From assembly GCA_947095535.1 (NCBI GenBank), contig OX352774.1, forward strand, positions 248,521,825-248,585,824: a DNA stretch of 64,000 bases, written 5' to 3'. The position numbers were made by a program, and so were the translations under genes. Position 1 is the first letter of the stretch. Every line of letters starts with the position of its first letter. The notes under the pieces were generated by a model. The model was given only the letters and a program-made list of their open reading frames with translations, made no database searches and had not been told where the DNA came from. Origin of the DNA: Poecilobothrus nobilitatus. Taxonomy: Eukaryota > Arthropoda > Insecta > Diptera > Dolichopodidae. Shown here in pieces: positions 33,341 through 45,314 of this stretch.

Positions 33341-34395
33341 AATTTGCAAATTTGAAACTCGTTTTTTTAAAATATATTATAGAAGAATACGGCTGTGGAA
33401 GCTGAGTATTAAATTTAGATGTAGCACAATTTAAAAAAAAAAAATAAGAATATTTTAAAAATAATGAGTATATCGACATTAATGAACTACCGAATTAATT
33501 AGGTTAGTAATATAAAGTGTTGGGAAATAATTAAGCTGACAAGGATATGCAAACAAATTTGTTTTAAATTAAATTTTAATAAATTTATACTGAAAATCTT
33601 GTAATTTACAAAAAAAAAAATTATTGGTATAAATTTAACAATTAAGTTCGAACTTTATTCCTCTGTCTGCCCATCCTTACCACCCTTCTTCCGTTTACGA
33701 AACGTGTATACCATTTAAAATAGAATCTCTGAAAAGTTTTTCGTATCTCTCTCTATTTACGAAATATTAGAGACATAAATTGAAAATTTGTTATTTTTAG
33801 AAATCTGAAACTTAGGAACCTACCTGTACACCATTTTTCAAAGTAAAATTCAATAATTAAAGATTTAACTTTATTAAAAATTATATGTAAAAACATATGT
33901 CAAAAGTTTTGCTTAATTGTATAGCGTTTCTTTCAAATTTAAGAAAGTCTCCTTTAATTTTTCACATTTTTTTCATACAATATTTAAAGTTGTAAGAAAA
34001 ATTAAAAATTTTTGTTGGAAGTAACAATTCTAATATGTTTTTATTCTCTTTTCGTAAATATGTACCTTTACTGTCTTGTTTTATTTAAAAGTTAAGTTAA
34101 ACTATTTGGTTTCATTCCATATGAAAATATTATATATGTGTTTACAGTCTATCAAATTCTTAAGTAAATTAATGAGTCCTCACAGAATTTATAATAAAAA
34201 AAAAATGATTAGAATGTTTTTTTTTTTTTTTTCTTTAATTTTTAAAAATATATTTTAAATATAATTTTCTACAATTTTTGAAATAAAATCTTTTCAAATC
34301 ATTAAAATAAGAAATAATCACTTTACACGTTATTTCAATTTATTCAAATTTCTTTCTCCAAGGTCTTTTAAGTAAAATTTTAAATGTTCACTTCA

Positions 34396-34428
34396 TCTCT
34401 CTTTCTCTCTCTCTCTCTTTTTCTTTCT
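34396..34428. repeat. CT-rich microsatellite
   Basis: Mostly CT dinucleotides with interspersed T runs on the plus strand. Confidence 0.8.
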
Positions 34429-35018
34429 ATTTTAAATAATATAATAATTTTTCTTAATAAAAACTTCAAGTCTTTTTTTTTTCTTTTTTGTATTTTGTTT
34501 TTAATTCTTTTCATTTCTTTTAATTGATTTAATTTAGTTGAATTGTCTCACAACCTGATTAAATTAAGGGTCAAGTGGGTAAAATATTTAACCTCAGATT
34601 GATTATTTTTCTTTAGGGCTGATATTTTTTTTTATCTGAAAAAAAAAACAACATAAAAATCATAAAAATATTCAATTTGTCGCGTTTTAAATCATATATT
34701 GATGACTTTGTTATAAATTAACCTATTGTACAGATGCAGCACATTATAAATATACAATATATATATATTTTTTTTTTTGTTTTATATAAAGAATTCAGAT
34801 GCGTCAAATGGTAGTCTGGGAAGTAAATCCTAAAAGAACTAAAACAAATGAAAAGAAAAACAAATGATTTTTCAACAAGTCTTTCCTGCATGCCCGGAGG
34901 TATTTTTTTTGAGAAATTTTGTTAAATTGAGAATTCACATATATATACATATATATATTATGATCTAATAATGTATATAAAATAATAAAAATTGATTCCC
35001 AGAGAAGACCAATACACC

Positions 35019-35042
35019 AAAAAAAAAAAAAAAAAAAAAAAA
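35019..35042. repeat. 24-base poly-A run
   Basis: Longest A homopolymer noticed in the window. No retroposon body is recognisable upstream. Length is uncertain because such runs are error-prone in sequencing. Confidence 0.8.
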
Positions 35043-38000
35043 GAAAACAAAAATTAGTTATTAAAGGTTGATGATACCGTGGAAATATTTCATAAGATTT
35101 TTTTATTATTCATTTTTCTTGAGGAAGATCAAAATTATTGCTGTTTATGTACGCCCAAACTAATAAAATGCTCCAAATATACATAAAGTGACTGGTTTTT
35201 TTTTTTTGTTATTTTTTATTTTTTTTTTTTTTTTTGTTGATTTTGTTGGCTGTTGCAGAATCATTTATAATAACGATTTGTATTCTAATTCACTGTATAT
35301 ATACAATGCTTTTATATAATTTAATTTTTAAATGAAAGAAAAAAAAAAAAAAGAAAATTAAATATAAAAGTCAAGTACTTCTGGATTGTCTAAATAAATT
35401 CCTGTTGTGTGGGCTGTAAATAACAATTCATTTCCCTTAAATTATTTTTTATGAAATTGTTATATTATATACTCTGTACAACCATAATACTCATAATTTT
35501 TATATTGTTATATAGTTTATGGGGTTGTTAATGGTATTTTTTTTTTTCTGCTTTTTTTTTAAAAACAAAATTTCTGTGGGGTTTTATTTTCTTAAAGAAA
35601 TTAAGTAAATAATTGATAAATTTAAAATAAAAATTTAAAATAGCCAAACAATATATCCATTAGCGTTTAGAGTCGAAAACAACAAAATGTAATGAATAGT
35701 TAGATATTTTTCTTTCTTTCTACTAACGCAATGAGCAGAAATTTCGAATTCATTACAATGGTTACCAAGTCTAAAAGAAATATGTGAAATGTCTGACAAC
35801 AGTGTGTATGAGGACTGCCGTGTAAAAATAAAGATTAAAAGAACGATAAGTTAAAAGTACTTAAATAGTTTTTTTTATACCAAAAAAAATTTTTTATGTT
35901 ATGTTTTAGACTAAATCCGCCGATTATGCTTATAGGCAATTATCTTTAAGTTTTCCTATACACTCATTTGTGAAGAATATAAAAGAATATTAAATAATCT
36001 TTATTTTTTATTTACTTGAAATCTTAAATAAATGATATGCTCGATGTTGAGGATTGATTGAGCTTCGAATTACTCGAAAATTTATCGAACACGTTAATTC
36101 CAGATTTTTACGTTTTTGTTTTCTAATATTTTAATGATATTTTTAAAAAGCAACCATTTTATATAGAATCGATCTTATATATTCATCGAAACTGCATATA
36201 GTCACACTTTTATAGAATTGAACATTAAAAAACAGTTTTTTTTATAGTCTTTGTGGCTGCAGGACAGAAAAAAAGCAGAATTATTAAGTTAATACTATAT
36301 TCTGTGGTCTTTAAACAATCTATACTATTTTAGCTGTGCCAAAATCAATCTCGAATAACACGGTATGATATGATAAATCGTATTTCATCTCTAGGAATCT
36401 ATATGTTAGTTAAACTTCAATCACAATGTGATTCCTAAACATTTGAGGAATTCTCAAATTAAAAATTTAAGAAATTCTGAATATAAAAGAATATTAACAA
36501 GAGACACACTTATATACCGATGTAGATCTATACCTTAAACTATATATAATGTTAATGTTGAGTTAAAATTAATCTATATCGATATCCGTTTTAAACTCGT
36601 CCTCTCGCTTCACCAAAAAAAATCTGGTAGCAATTTTTTGCTTTTAATCAAAAAAATATATTTAAAAAACTTTTACATTATTTCCAAGTGTTCTTATTTC
36701 ACAGCATCCATATATACATTCAATATAATTTTATGTGCTCATATGTAAAATTTTAAATGTACATATAGTTGAAAGAAAAATCCTGAGTAGGTTTTTATTT
36801 ATTTATAATTCATTGGATTATCATTCAAGATTATTCAATTAAAAATTTTACTAGAAGACTTCATTGAAAATTATATACTGAGAAAAATGTAAATTTTTAA
36901 AATATGTATACAAAAATATTAAAAATAGTTGAAAAAAATTTAAATTTTTGTATTTTTTTTTATAAAAACAAAAAAAATATTAATAAAATTAAATTGTCTA
37001 CTTTAAAAATTAAACTTTGATACTTTCATACCTATATATTTTAGTTGAATGAAGGGAGGGTTTTTAAAAGTTTGGGAGTACAGGGAGGGAAAAGTACAAG
37101 GGAGGGTTTTTAAAAGTCTGATCTGACAGTAAATGAAATTGTTTCTAATTTTTCATAAATTTCTATTTTTTTTTTCTTTTTGTTTTTTTTTTTTTTTTGT
37201 CGTTTTATTAATGAAGTTTTGTGTTATACTTCAAGGTACTCGCTTCATTCTTTCATATTTCATTGAATAGATTTGATTTAAATTTTCATTCATTAACTTT
37301 TTAAAAGCTCATCAAAAACAAAAAGATTTTTTCAACATTTTTTGTGAATAAAAAAAAAAAAGAAAAAAAATGTTGATAATAAATTTAATAAAAAATACAT
37401 TTATATTATTGATACAAATATGTATGGCATAATTCAATTTTTTTTTATATTATAAATGTAATGTATTGTAACTCCCTCAATGTTTTTTTTGTCCATATAT
37501 TATTGATATGAACAGATCATCAGTCATTTGCCTCATCGTTTTTTATATAGATCACGATTAGATTTTTTTTTTTTGTTTCCAATTTAATAAACACTAATTA
37601 TTGCTACTGATACTCAGAGTATCATTTAAGTTCATTGAATTTTGAAAATTTATAAAAAATAGATAAATTATATGTATCTTTAGATTAAAAAAAAAAAAAA
37701 AAATAACTATATAAATTCAACAAATCAAAATTTTCTATATGTGTTCAATCATTTGTTCTCATTAAGTTCACAATTAATTAATATCACAAAAAAAAAAAAA
37801 AATGATCGCAAATCCAAATAATATTTGGAAAAAAAGAAGAAATAAACACAAAACACAAAATAAATTTAGAAAATAAAAATATGTGAAGAATTTATCTATA
37901 GTTTTGTAATAAAAACTTGGATTACTTATAAAAATTTTTATTACTTTTTGCCTTTTTAGCACATTTTGAAAAATTTTGTTTTACTTTGATCGTCTGTCCA

Positions 38001-38153
38001 TTCTTCTGTTTTTCAAAACTTCTGGACGGTTTAAAAAGACCTATTCATTGTTAAAAGTTAAGATAGAATTTATCTTAATAGATCAATACCCCGGATAGGA
38101 CTCTTGTGTTGTAAAATAATTTTTTGTTAAATTTAAAAATAATTAATTGTTGG

Positions 38154-38826
38154 AAGTCACATAGATGGAATTCAAATAAAAATTCATAATTCAAATGATC
38201 AAGGTGTTGGTGAGGTTTATATTAAAGGACGAACAATTTTTATGGGATATTTAAATGAATTGAAAAAAACTGAAGAAACATTTGATGATCAATGGTATAA
38301 AACTGGTGATTTAGGTCAAATTGATGAAAATAATGATTTATTTCTTGTTGGACGTGTTAAAGAACTTATTATAACAGCTGGTGGTGAAAATATTCCATTT
38401 ATATTAATTGAAGAATTAATTAAAAATGAATTATCTGGTATTAGTAATGTATTTGTTGTTGGTGATAAAAGAAAATATTTAATAATATTATTAACAATTA
38501 AGACAAAAATGAATCCAGAAAGTGGTAAACCCTTAGATGAATTACAATGTGAATCAATTAAATGGATGCAATCATTAGAATTAAATTATACAAAATTAAC
38601 AGAAATTTTAGAAGCTGGACCATGTCCAATAGTATTGAAATCAATACAAGATGGTATTGATCGTTATAATAAAAAAGCACATTCAAATGTACATACAATA
38701 AAAAAATTTGCTCTGTTACCACATGATTTTTCAATGCCTACAGATGAATTGGGACCAACTCTTAAATTAAAAAGAAATGTTGTAAATGAAAAATATAAAA
38801 ATATTATTGATAAATTATATGAATGA
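38154..38826 (+). CDS. terminal exon of bubblegum-type long-chain acyl-CoA synthetase
   Basis: Family reaction: ATP-dependent activation of long or very long chain fatty acids to acyl-CoA. The frame is open from about 38143 to the TGA at 38824-38826, about 220 residues; the Met at 38242 is internal. An acceptor AG at 38155-38156 or 38163-38164 probably opens the exon. Visible motifs: GEVYIKGRTIFMGYLN, WYKTGDLGQID (the hinge-region GD motif), GRVKELIITAGGENI (C-terminal domain signature), DKRKYLIILLTIKT, AGPCP and LGPTLKLKRN with the conserved lysine near the end. These follow the ACSBG/bubblegum order and end one or two residues past the expected LY terminus, so the C-terminal domain is complete and undamaged. 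The AMP-binding core lies in earlier exons, not recognised upstream. The exact paralogue is unknown, so no symbol is given. Confidence 0.93.
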
Positions 38827-38880
38827 TTTATTAATTATTTAAAATTGAAAAATGTGCCTGTTATTTTTTATTTTTATAGT

Positions 38881-38886
38881 ATTAAA
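38881..38886 (+). promoter_or_regulatory. possible poly(A) signal ATTAAA
   Basis: An ATTAAA variant signal lies 55 bases after the synthetase stop. No canonical AATAAA was seen in the first 100 bases of the UTR. Chance occurrence is likely in this composition. Confidence 0.3.
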
Positions 38887-38889
38887 TTT

Positions 38890-41800
38890 TGTGTTTAAAT
38901 TAAATTTAAAAATTTTTGTTCTAAATAGAAAAAAATAATACAATTTTTTTCTATTTAGTATTTAAATTTACAGGTATGTGAAAGTAAAAATTTAGCTTTC
39001 TTGATATCTCGAGAATGACTTTATATCAAAAAAAAATTTAAAGTTTTAAGAGAAAAAATATCTTTTAGAATTTTTTTGTACTTCTTCCTGGTCAGAAGCT
39101 ATTACATGTCAAAAATTGAAAACTTACATTTTTTTATAGATCTTTATTAGACACCAATGCAAAATTTTTTCAAAGTAAAAACGCAAAAATTAAATTCTTT
39201 CAATTTTTTCTGATACATAAAAATTTTAATAAAAATTACAAAAATGTTTTGTTGCAAGTCATTTAATGCAGTTTAAATATAGTTTTTTTTTTATTTTGCC
39301 TTTTCGAAAATGTGCACATTTAAAAATCTTTATTTTTTCCTAATACCTTGTTTTTATAATTATTTCTTGTGTTGGCACCAAAAATCAGTGTAACTTGAAA
39401 TGTTGATTTGTAAGGACAGTGAGAAGATTATTATTTAATTGAATAAATAAATGATAACTTGAAGTAATCAATTAATATAAGAGTTATATCACGTTATAAT
39501 GGGTTTATATCGGTCTAAAAGAGAATATGTTTTCCATTGGTTTCGTGTTTTCCACTCAAAATAATTAAAAAACACTGGGTTATCTTATATTAATTTTTCT
39601 ATCTTTGTTCCCGAGATAGTCGGTATTTTGGCTCTTATATATACTGAAATTCAAAAGTGTCAAGTTATTTATTCTTAGTAACTTCGTGCATAACATAAAT
39701 TACTAAGTCACTAAGTTACTTTTAATTTAGATGTTCTTATTTATTTTTATGCTAAAGCAACACTTGACTTCCTGTCACATAAGTTTACATAAGTTCTTAG
39801 ACGTTTTAAAATCAAAATAGTTAATCTTTGTTAAATTTAGTAGAAGAAAATTCTACTGCAACTAAGAAGTTTTACATAAAAAAGAAAACCGAAACTTTAG
39901 ATTTTGTAAAGGTAGTATATCTTGTACGGTACGGTAAAGCAAATTAATATAATTAAGATGAAATCGGTTGTAATTAAAACTCACTGTAAATCTATCAAGA
40001 ATTGTGACAACCATTTTGTTAAACTGGTTATACAATTAATTCTTAAAAAACATTTTAATATCCATAAAAAAACTAATATTTAATCTATAATATACCTAAT
40101 ATTGATCTGTTTGTTATTAAATTTTATGATATATGAAGCAATGTCAATTATTTGATATACGCTCTTAAAATTTTCATTACAAAGTTTACAATATTATATA
40201 TAAAAATTAATAAAAAATTAATTTTACAATGTTTTAGGACATTTCTTAGAACAACACAGTATTATAGTTTACCATAATATATACTTGATTACCAATCCTT
40301 AATTTTCTTTAAGATACAAATTGAAATAACATTGAAAATGAAGTACAAAAAAAAAAAAAAAAAAAACTCAATACATAGGTTTAATAGTATAGCGGGGAAA
40401 AATAAAACGGGGAGGTAAATCACTATTTCAAAACAAGTTCAATTCTTTTTTATATACATATATTCGTTTATATACATTTTAAAATCATTTAGTAAATATT
40501 TTTTTTTAAGGTTGATTACATTGATTTCATGCTGATATTTCTGGCCACTGTCTACTTCCCCCAACTGTGTTCAATTCTTTTTGCCTCGTTTAATCGTTTT
40601 TTTTTTTTTTGTTTTTTTTTTATTTTTTGATTCCTTCTCTTGTTTTTTCTACCATGTTAAATAAATTTTTCAATAAAAATTTTGTATACACTTTTATAGT
40701 GTCCAAGTATATGTGTTCATAATTACTGATGTAGATACCCATGACGGGACCATGATATTACCAATCATATTTTATATATGGTGCCTATGGGTAATTTTTA
40801 TATTCATAACAAAATAAAAATTGTGCTTTTTTTTTTTGTTTTTTTTTTTTTTTTCTTTCTTTTAACGTTGTGTCTACTGTATGTGTCAAAAATAATTTTT
40901 ATATGGTTCATTACAACTGCAGTAACAACATCAACTAACTTAATCAAATAACTGGTGTAGTAGCCAGTAATAACAACATCTTTAGATACATCATGTAATG
41001 TACATTATATATATAAACAAAATATTGAATGATAAAAAAAAAAAGATTGAATTTTCCAGCGCCAGACTCTTACACGCATTCTTACCATAATTTCTTTTTT
41101 TTTTGTTGTTTTTTTTTTTTTTTTTTTCTTTTTTAAATTTATTAATATAAAAATAAATTGATGAATCTTTTTCTAATAATTTGTTAAATGAAAAATTATT
41201 TTTCTATTTGGGGTTATATAGAAAAGATTTAAGAATGTTTAAAAAGAAAAAAAAAAAAAATAAAAAAAAAAAAAGGAAAAAAACTTGGCGCGCGCTAAGT
41301 GTATTTTTTGTTAATGATTTGAAAAATTTTCATTTTTCTTTGGGCTTTTCCATTTGAAAAACAACAATTAGCTCATCAATTAGGAAGATGATAGTTCAAA
41401 GATTATTCACTTGGTTCACTTATTGTTTTGTCTTATCTTCTCTGATTCATTTTGGAATCAATTTCATATGTAACTTATTCTGTACATAATAAAAAATATC
41501 GGAAAAGAGGGGAATTCTAAATCATAATATATCTAATAAATAGGAAGTGAACAAAGAAAAGGAAAACAAAAAAAAAATTTAAAGTCGTGACTGACTTACA
41601 TATGAATTTCATAAATGAAATCTTTCAATAAAAATATTATTAAAAAAAATTTTTTTTTTTAAATTATGAATGAAAAATATTTGAAATTCTTAGAATATTT
41701 TATTGTTGAAATGATGATGGATTTTCAAAATATTTTTAGGGAATGTGTCTTTTTCTTTTAGATTTTTAATGGATCATATTATAAAAATTCCCAAAAAATA

Positions 41801-43427
41801 AAAAATTATACAGAGAGCAGTAGTTGATGAATTTACTTCATTTTAATTACTTAATGGTCCAGTTAATGCTAAAGTATCTGATGAAAATTAATAATATTTA
41901 AATTTTTGTAAGGAAATTTATAAGAAATTTTTTTTCAGAAAGTTAAAAATGAAAGAAAGTACAGATATAGGTTTAGTTTTTAGAACATAAATTAGAATGA
42001 TATAAAAAATATAGAAACGATTTGTTTTTTTTTTTCTCGATCGATCGATAATAGTGACAATATTTAAAGTTCATTCATAAAACTTATAACTAGATACTTA
42101 AATCTAAATTCCTGACGTCCAAACAATATTTTTTAATTTTGTTTTTAAAATGACTTATTATATATTTTATGTCTTCAACATTAATTTTCTTAGGCAATTA
42201 AAACCAGTTGTTTTTTTGACTATTGGTCTTGGTTTAAAAATTCAGATGCGACACATATGGCATTCAGATGTGACAAATTTTGCCTTATTAAATTACAAAA
42301 TTTAAAAATGAATTTATAGTTATTAATATAAAATTTTTAAATTTTTGAGCTGATAGAGTTTGCATTACGCCTGTTCTTGTGCCTGTACCTGTGCCTTTGT
42401 ATATGCCTCTGTTCGCTTTCGTTTTTCGATTCTATATATAAACCTACACTGTATGTTTAGATTAGGACGTAGATGATGGACTGATCTTGTGCTATATTGT
42501 TGGAAATTGCTGTTTGTTACTATTTGTATGTCGTTTTGTGTAGAAGAATTACGAAATTGTATTGTTCAGCAAAGATTTTCAAGTTAATTTTAATATATTG
42601 AGCATACTATGCATCAAACATGTTGGTAGATGATCTCTTGTTATAAAGGAATGAGTTTTTCAAAGTTTTGTTTTGTTTTTTTTTTTGAAGTAGATTTAAT
42701 TTTTGCTGATGTTGTAGAATAAACAAAAAATAATCGGACTTTTTAGTTTTTTCTAGTAGTCATTTAGTGATTTTTTTTTAAAATACCCACAATTCTAGTT
42801 CCTTGTTTTGCTCGCAAATTCAGTGATATATGAATAATAGTTTACTTTATTTTATTTTCATTTATGCTGTACAAGAAGTAACCTTTTACTACATAAACTA
42901 CTGCTGTGTTATCTGTAAACTTAGTAGACTTACCACGTAATCCTAAGTTCGAAAAGGTACTGATGCCTGAAAACACCTGTTCAAAATAAAAAGGTATTTT
43001 ATATGACTGTTTACAATTTTAAATGCCGCCAAAAACATTTCATATTTGCGAATATCAGTTAGGCTTATGTATTTTTCATCATTAATAAAAGACCTGGTAG
43101 ATATATAATTGGATAATTGTTTATAATTTTGATTGCTTTTTTCTAAAATATATCTATAATTTATTTAAATTAGTTGTGAAGTATAACTGTATTTTGTATT
43201 TAAGTATAAGTTATATTTGAATAAATATATCAAGTGTATATGATATGTAGGGTATTTCCATCAAAATACTTTCCCATTCTTCTTAGTATAAAAACATATG
43301 GTGTAATTTTTCTTATTATATGATCTATGCGCTAATTTCACTTCAACTTATATACAATACCTGTTACCAAGCCTAGGTGGTTAAAATATTTAAAAATTTC
43401 AATATTTTCATTATTAAAAATATTTAA
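38890..43427. other. AT-rich DNA, nothing coding recognised
   Basis: Long T and A runs, especially 40.6-41.3 kb. A degenerate hexanucleotide tract lies at 42368-42413. No further gene evident downstream of the synthetase. Confidence 0.55.
42368..42413. repeat. degenerate hexanucleotide tract (consensus TGCCTG)
   Basis: About seven imperfect six-base units such as GTGCCT, GTACCT, GTGCCT, ATGCCT in tandem, GC-rich compared with the flanks. Confidence 0.6.
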
Positions 43428-43655
43428 GGGGTCTCGGTGGCCTAGTGGGTAAGAGCATATAAAATACGCTGTAAACACCAAGGGAGTGTGGGTACGATGC
43501 CACACACATCGTAAGAGTTATTCCTCCTTATAACATTTACAGCCCAGCCTGAAAAGGAAAGGCTGTGTAATTTCCTGCCCATATTTATGTGGCAGAGAAA
43601 TCATTTATCATTTATCATCATAATCAGAAATCATTTATCATCATAATCATTTATT
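43428..43655 (+). mobile_element. SINE family A, near full-length copy
   Basis: The head has the A box TGGCCTAGTGGG and a mutated B box (GGTACGATGCC). The body carries the conserved AGCC..CCTG..AGG..GGCT paired region and GTGTAATTTCCTG. It aligns almost end to end with the minus-strand copy at 62.3 kb. The tail is a repeat of ATCATTT/ATCATA units (43600-43655), not poly-A. The damaged B box suggests this copy is no longer transcribed. No clear target-site duplication was found. Confidence 0.9.
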
Positions 43656-43659
43656 TTCA

Positions 43660-44870
43660 TTCCTTTATTAATTATGCATATTGTAAGTCCGGAAAGTGTA
43701 TTTACATATTCATTATCAAAATCAAATGTGCCTTAGGTTAATTTTAATTTTGCTACTGAAAAGAATGAAAAAACAATATAAAAAATATTAAAATAAATTA
43801 GTTATATTTATAATGAATGCTATATTATATTTTTATATTATATTTTTATAATTTAAATTAAATTATTAATAATATTATTTTGTGCTTCTTACTTTTAAAT
43901 AGGATTGGTAATTATTACTAAATTGATCTTTTATAAATTCTTTCTCTCCTCTATTCAGGATATACAGGATAGGATGTACATATATCAGTTACAACGAAAT
44001 TCACAAGTACAATGGATTGCAGGGTACAAGTGTAAGGCTAGTCATAAGTCACCCCTTCGAAATAACAACAAGGAAATTCACTAATTTAGTTGAATACAGA
44101 GTAGATTATTTGGATCTGGTTTAATAAGTTGATATCCTAAAGCAGATTGTGCTTAACTACCAATTTAAGATAAAAGTTTTCTATTAAGATTAAAAGTTTG
44201 AGCTACTGTATATACAGATTTGAACTCAAAACAATTTAATAAAAAGTTCTACATTTTAATTCTATGCTTTACAATAATTAACAAACATATAACTTGATAA
44301 CTTGCCCCTTACAAAGAAAAAATGCAATAGCCTATCATGCCAGAAAACTCTTTTAAAAATTCGTCTTCCAATTTTCATGAAATTGCCTCGGAAACTTTTT
44401 TAAGGAGTTCTAAGTATAACATTTAGATACAAAAAAAAACCAATGAAAATTATCTGTGGAATTTAAAATAAATGTATAGTAGAATTGATAAGTAAACTAA
44501 TTGGAAAACCTCAGTTTTCTTCTTATACGCTTTATCTAAAGCACAAAAGGATAACCACAATGTAACATTTTAATTTTCTTTTTGAGGTTCATTCATAATA
44601 GAGATGCAATGGAGAAATATTGACGTTCATTATAAAGATCGATTTAGTTTTCAATATGGATATAATTATACAATAAAGAATAGTTTTTATATGCCGATGT
44701 AAACATACTCAATTGAAATCCGTAAGCGTTTAAGTACAGAAAAAATTCGACTATAACGTAAATTAATTAAAGAAAATTTTAATTTTAAAGAAAATAAAGT
44801 TAAGAAAATTTTATAACTATTTTTAAAAGATATTTTAAGTTTAAATTTTACTGATTTCGAAGAACACTTT
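43660..44870. other. AT-rich DNA, nothing recognised
   Basis: No supported gene or repeat. The patch near 43.97-44.13 kb is less A/T-rich but shows no recognisable motif. Confidence 0.5.
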
Positions 44871-45312
44871 TATATTCTTTATATCTCAAAAACGGTTAGA
44901 GATAGAGAAAAAGTTATTAACTACTAATTATAGGACTTGAAGAGTTGTTTCGAAATATGCTATAAAAAGTACCCCAAATATCGACTGTTTCAACAGAAAA
45001 TTGAGTATGAAACATATTGTTTTCAAATCACTTTAAACCTTCATAACTTTGTAACTGCTATGATATGCGAATCATTAGTGCATAAAAATTAAAGCCTGAA
45101 ACTTACTCTACAAAACGCATTTTTTTATTTGTCTATCTATAGCAAACCGTTAAAAAAATATAGATTTTTTTATGAAAAGTCGCTAAAACATCTTTAACCA
45201 CTCATATCTTGAAAAGGGTCCAGAATAGATTCCTCCAATTCAATTTTTTGTTCGTCTCGACATGTCCGATCACCCATTTTAAGAAAAACCATCCAGTCAG
45301 AAACACCCTATA
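44870..45312 (-). repeat. candidate unclassified interspersed repeat F
   Basis: About 440 bases of mixed composition without long homopolymers, ending on the plus strand in AAACACCCTATATA. Read on the minus strand it begins TATAGGGTGTTTCTGACTGG, a start seen in many arthropod interspersed repeats. Internal phrases such as ATATCTCAAAAACGG, AACTTTGTAACTGC and ACTCATATCTTGAAAAGG are typical of such elements. Stops occur in all frames. No second copy in the window, so the call rests on recollection and composition. Confidence 0.4.
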
Positions 45313-45314
45313 TA

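Larger units (their letters stand above)
33345..38150. other. AT-rich DNA upstream of the acyl-CoA synthetase exon, no exons seen
   Basis: I looked for the expected upstream exons of the synthetase (for example an AMP-binding TSGTTG-P-KG segment) and saw none. The stretch holds a pyrimidine-rich CT microsatellite (34396-34428), a 24-base A run (35019-35042) and many homopolymers. Confidence 0.5.
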
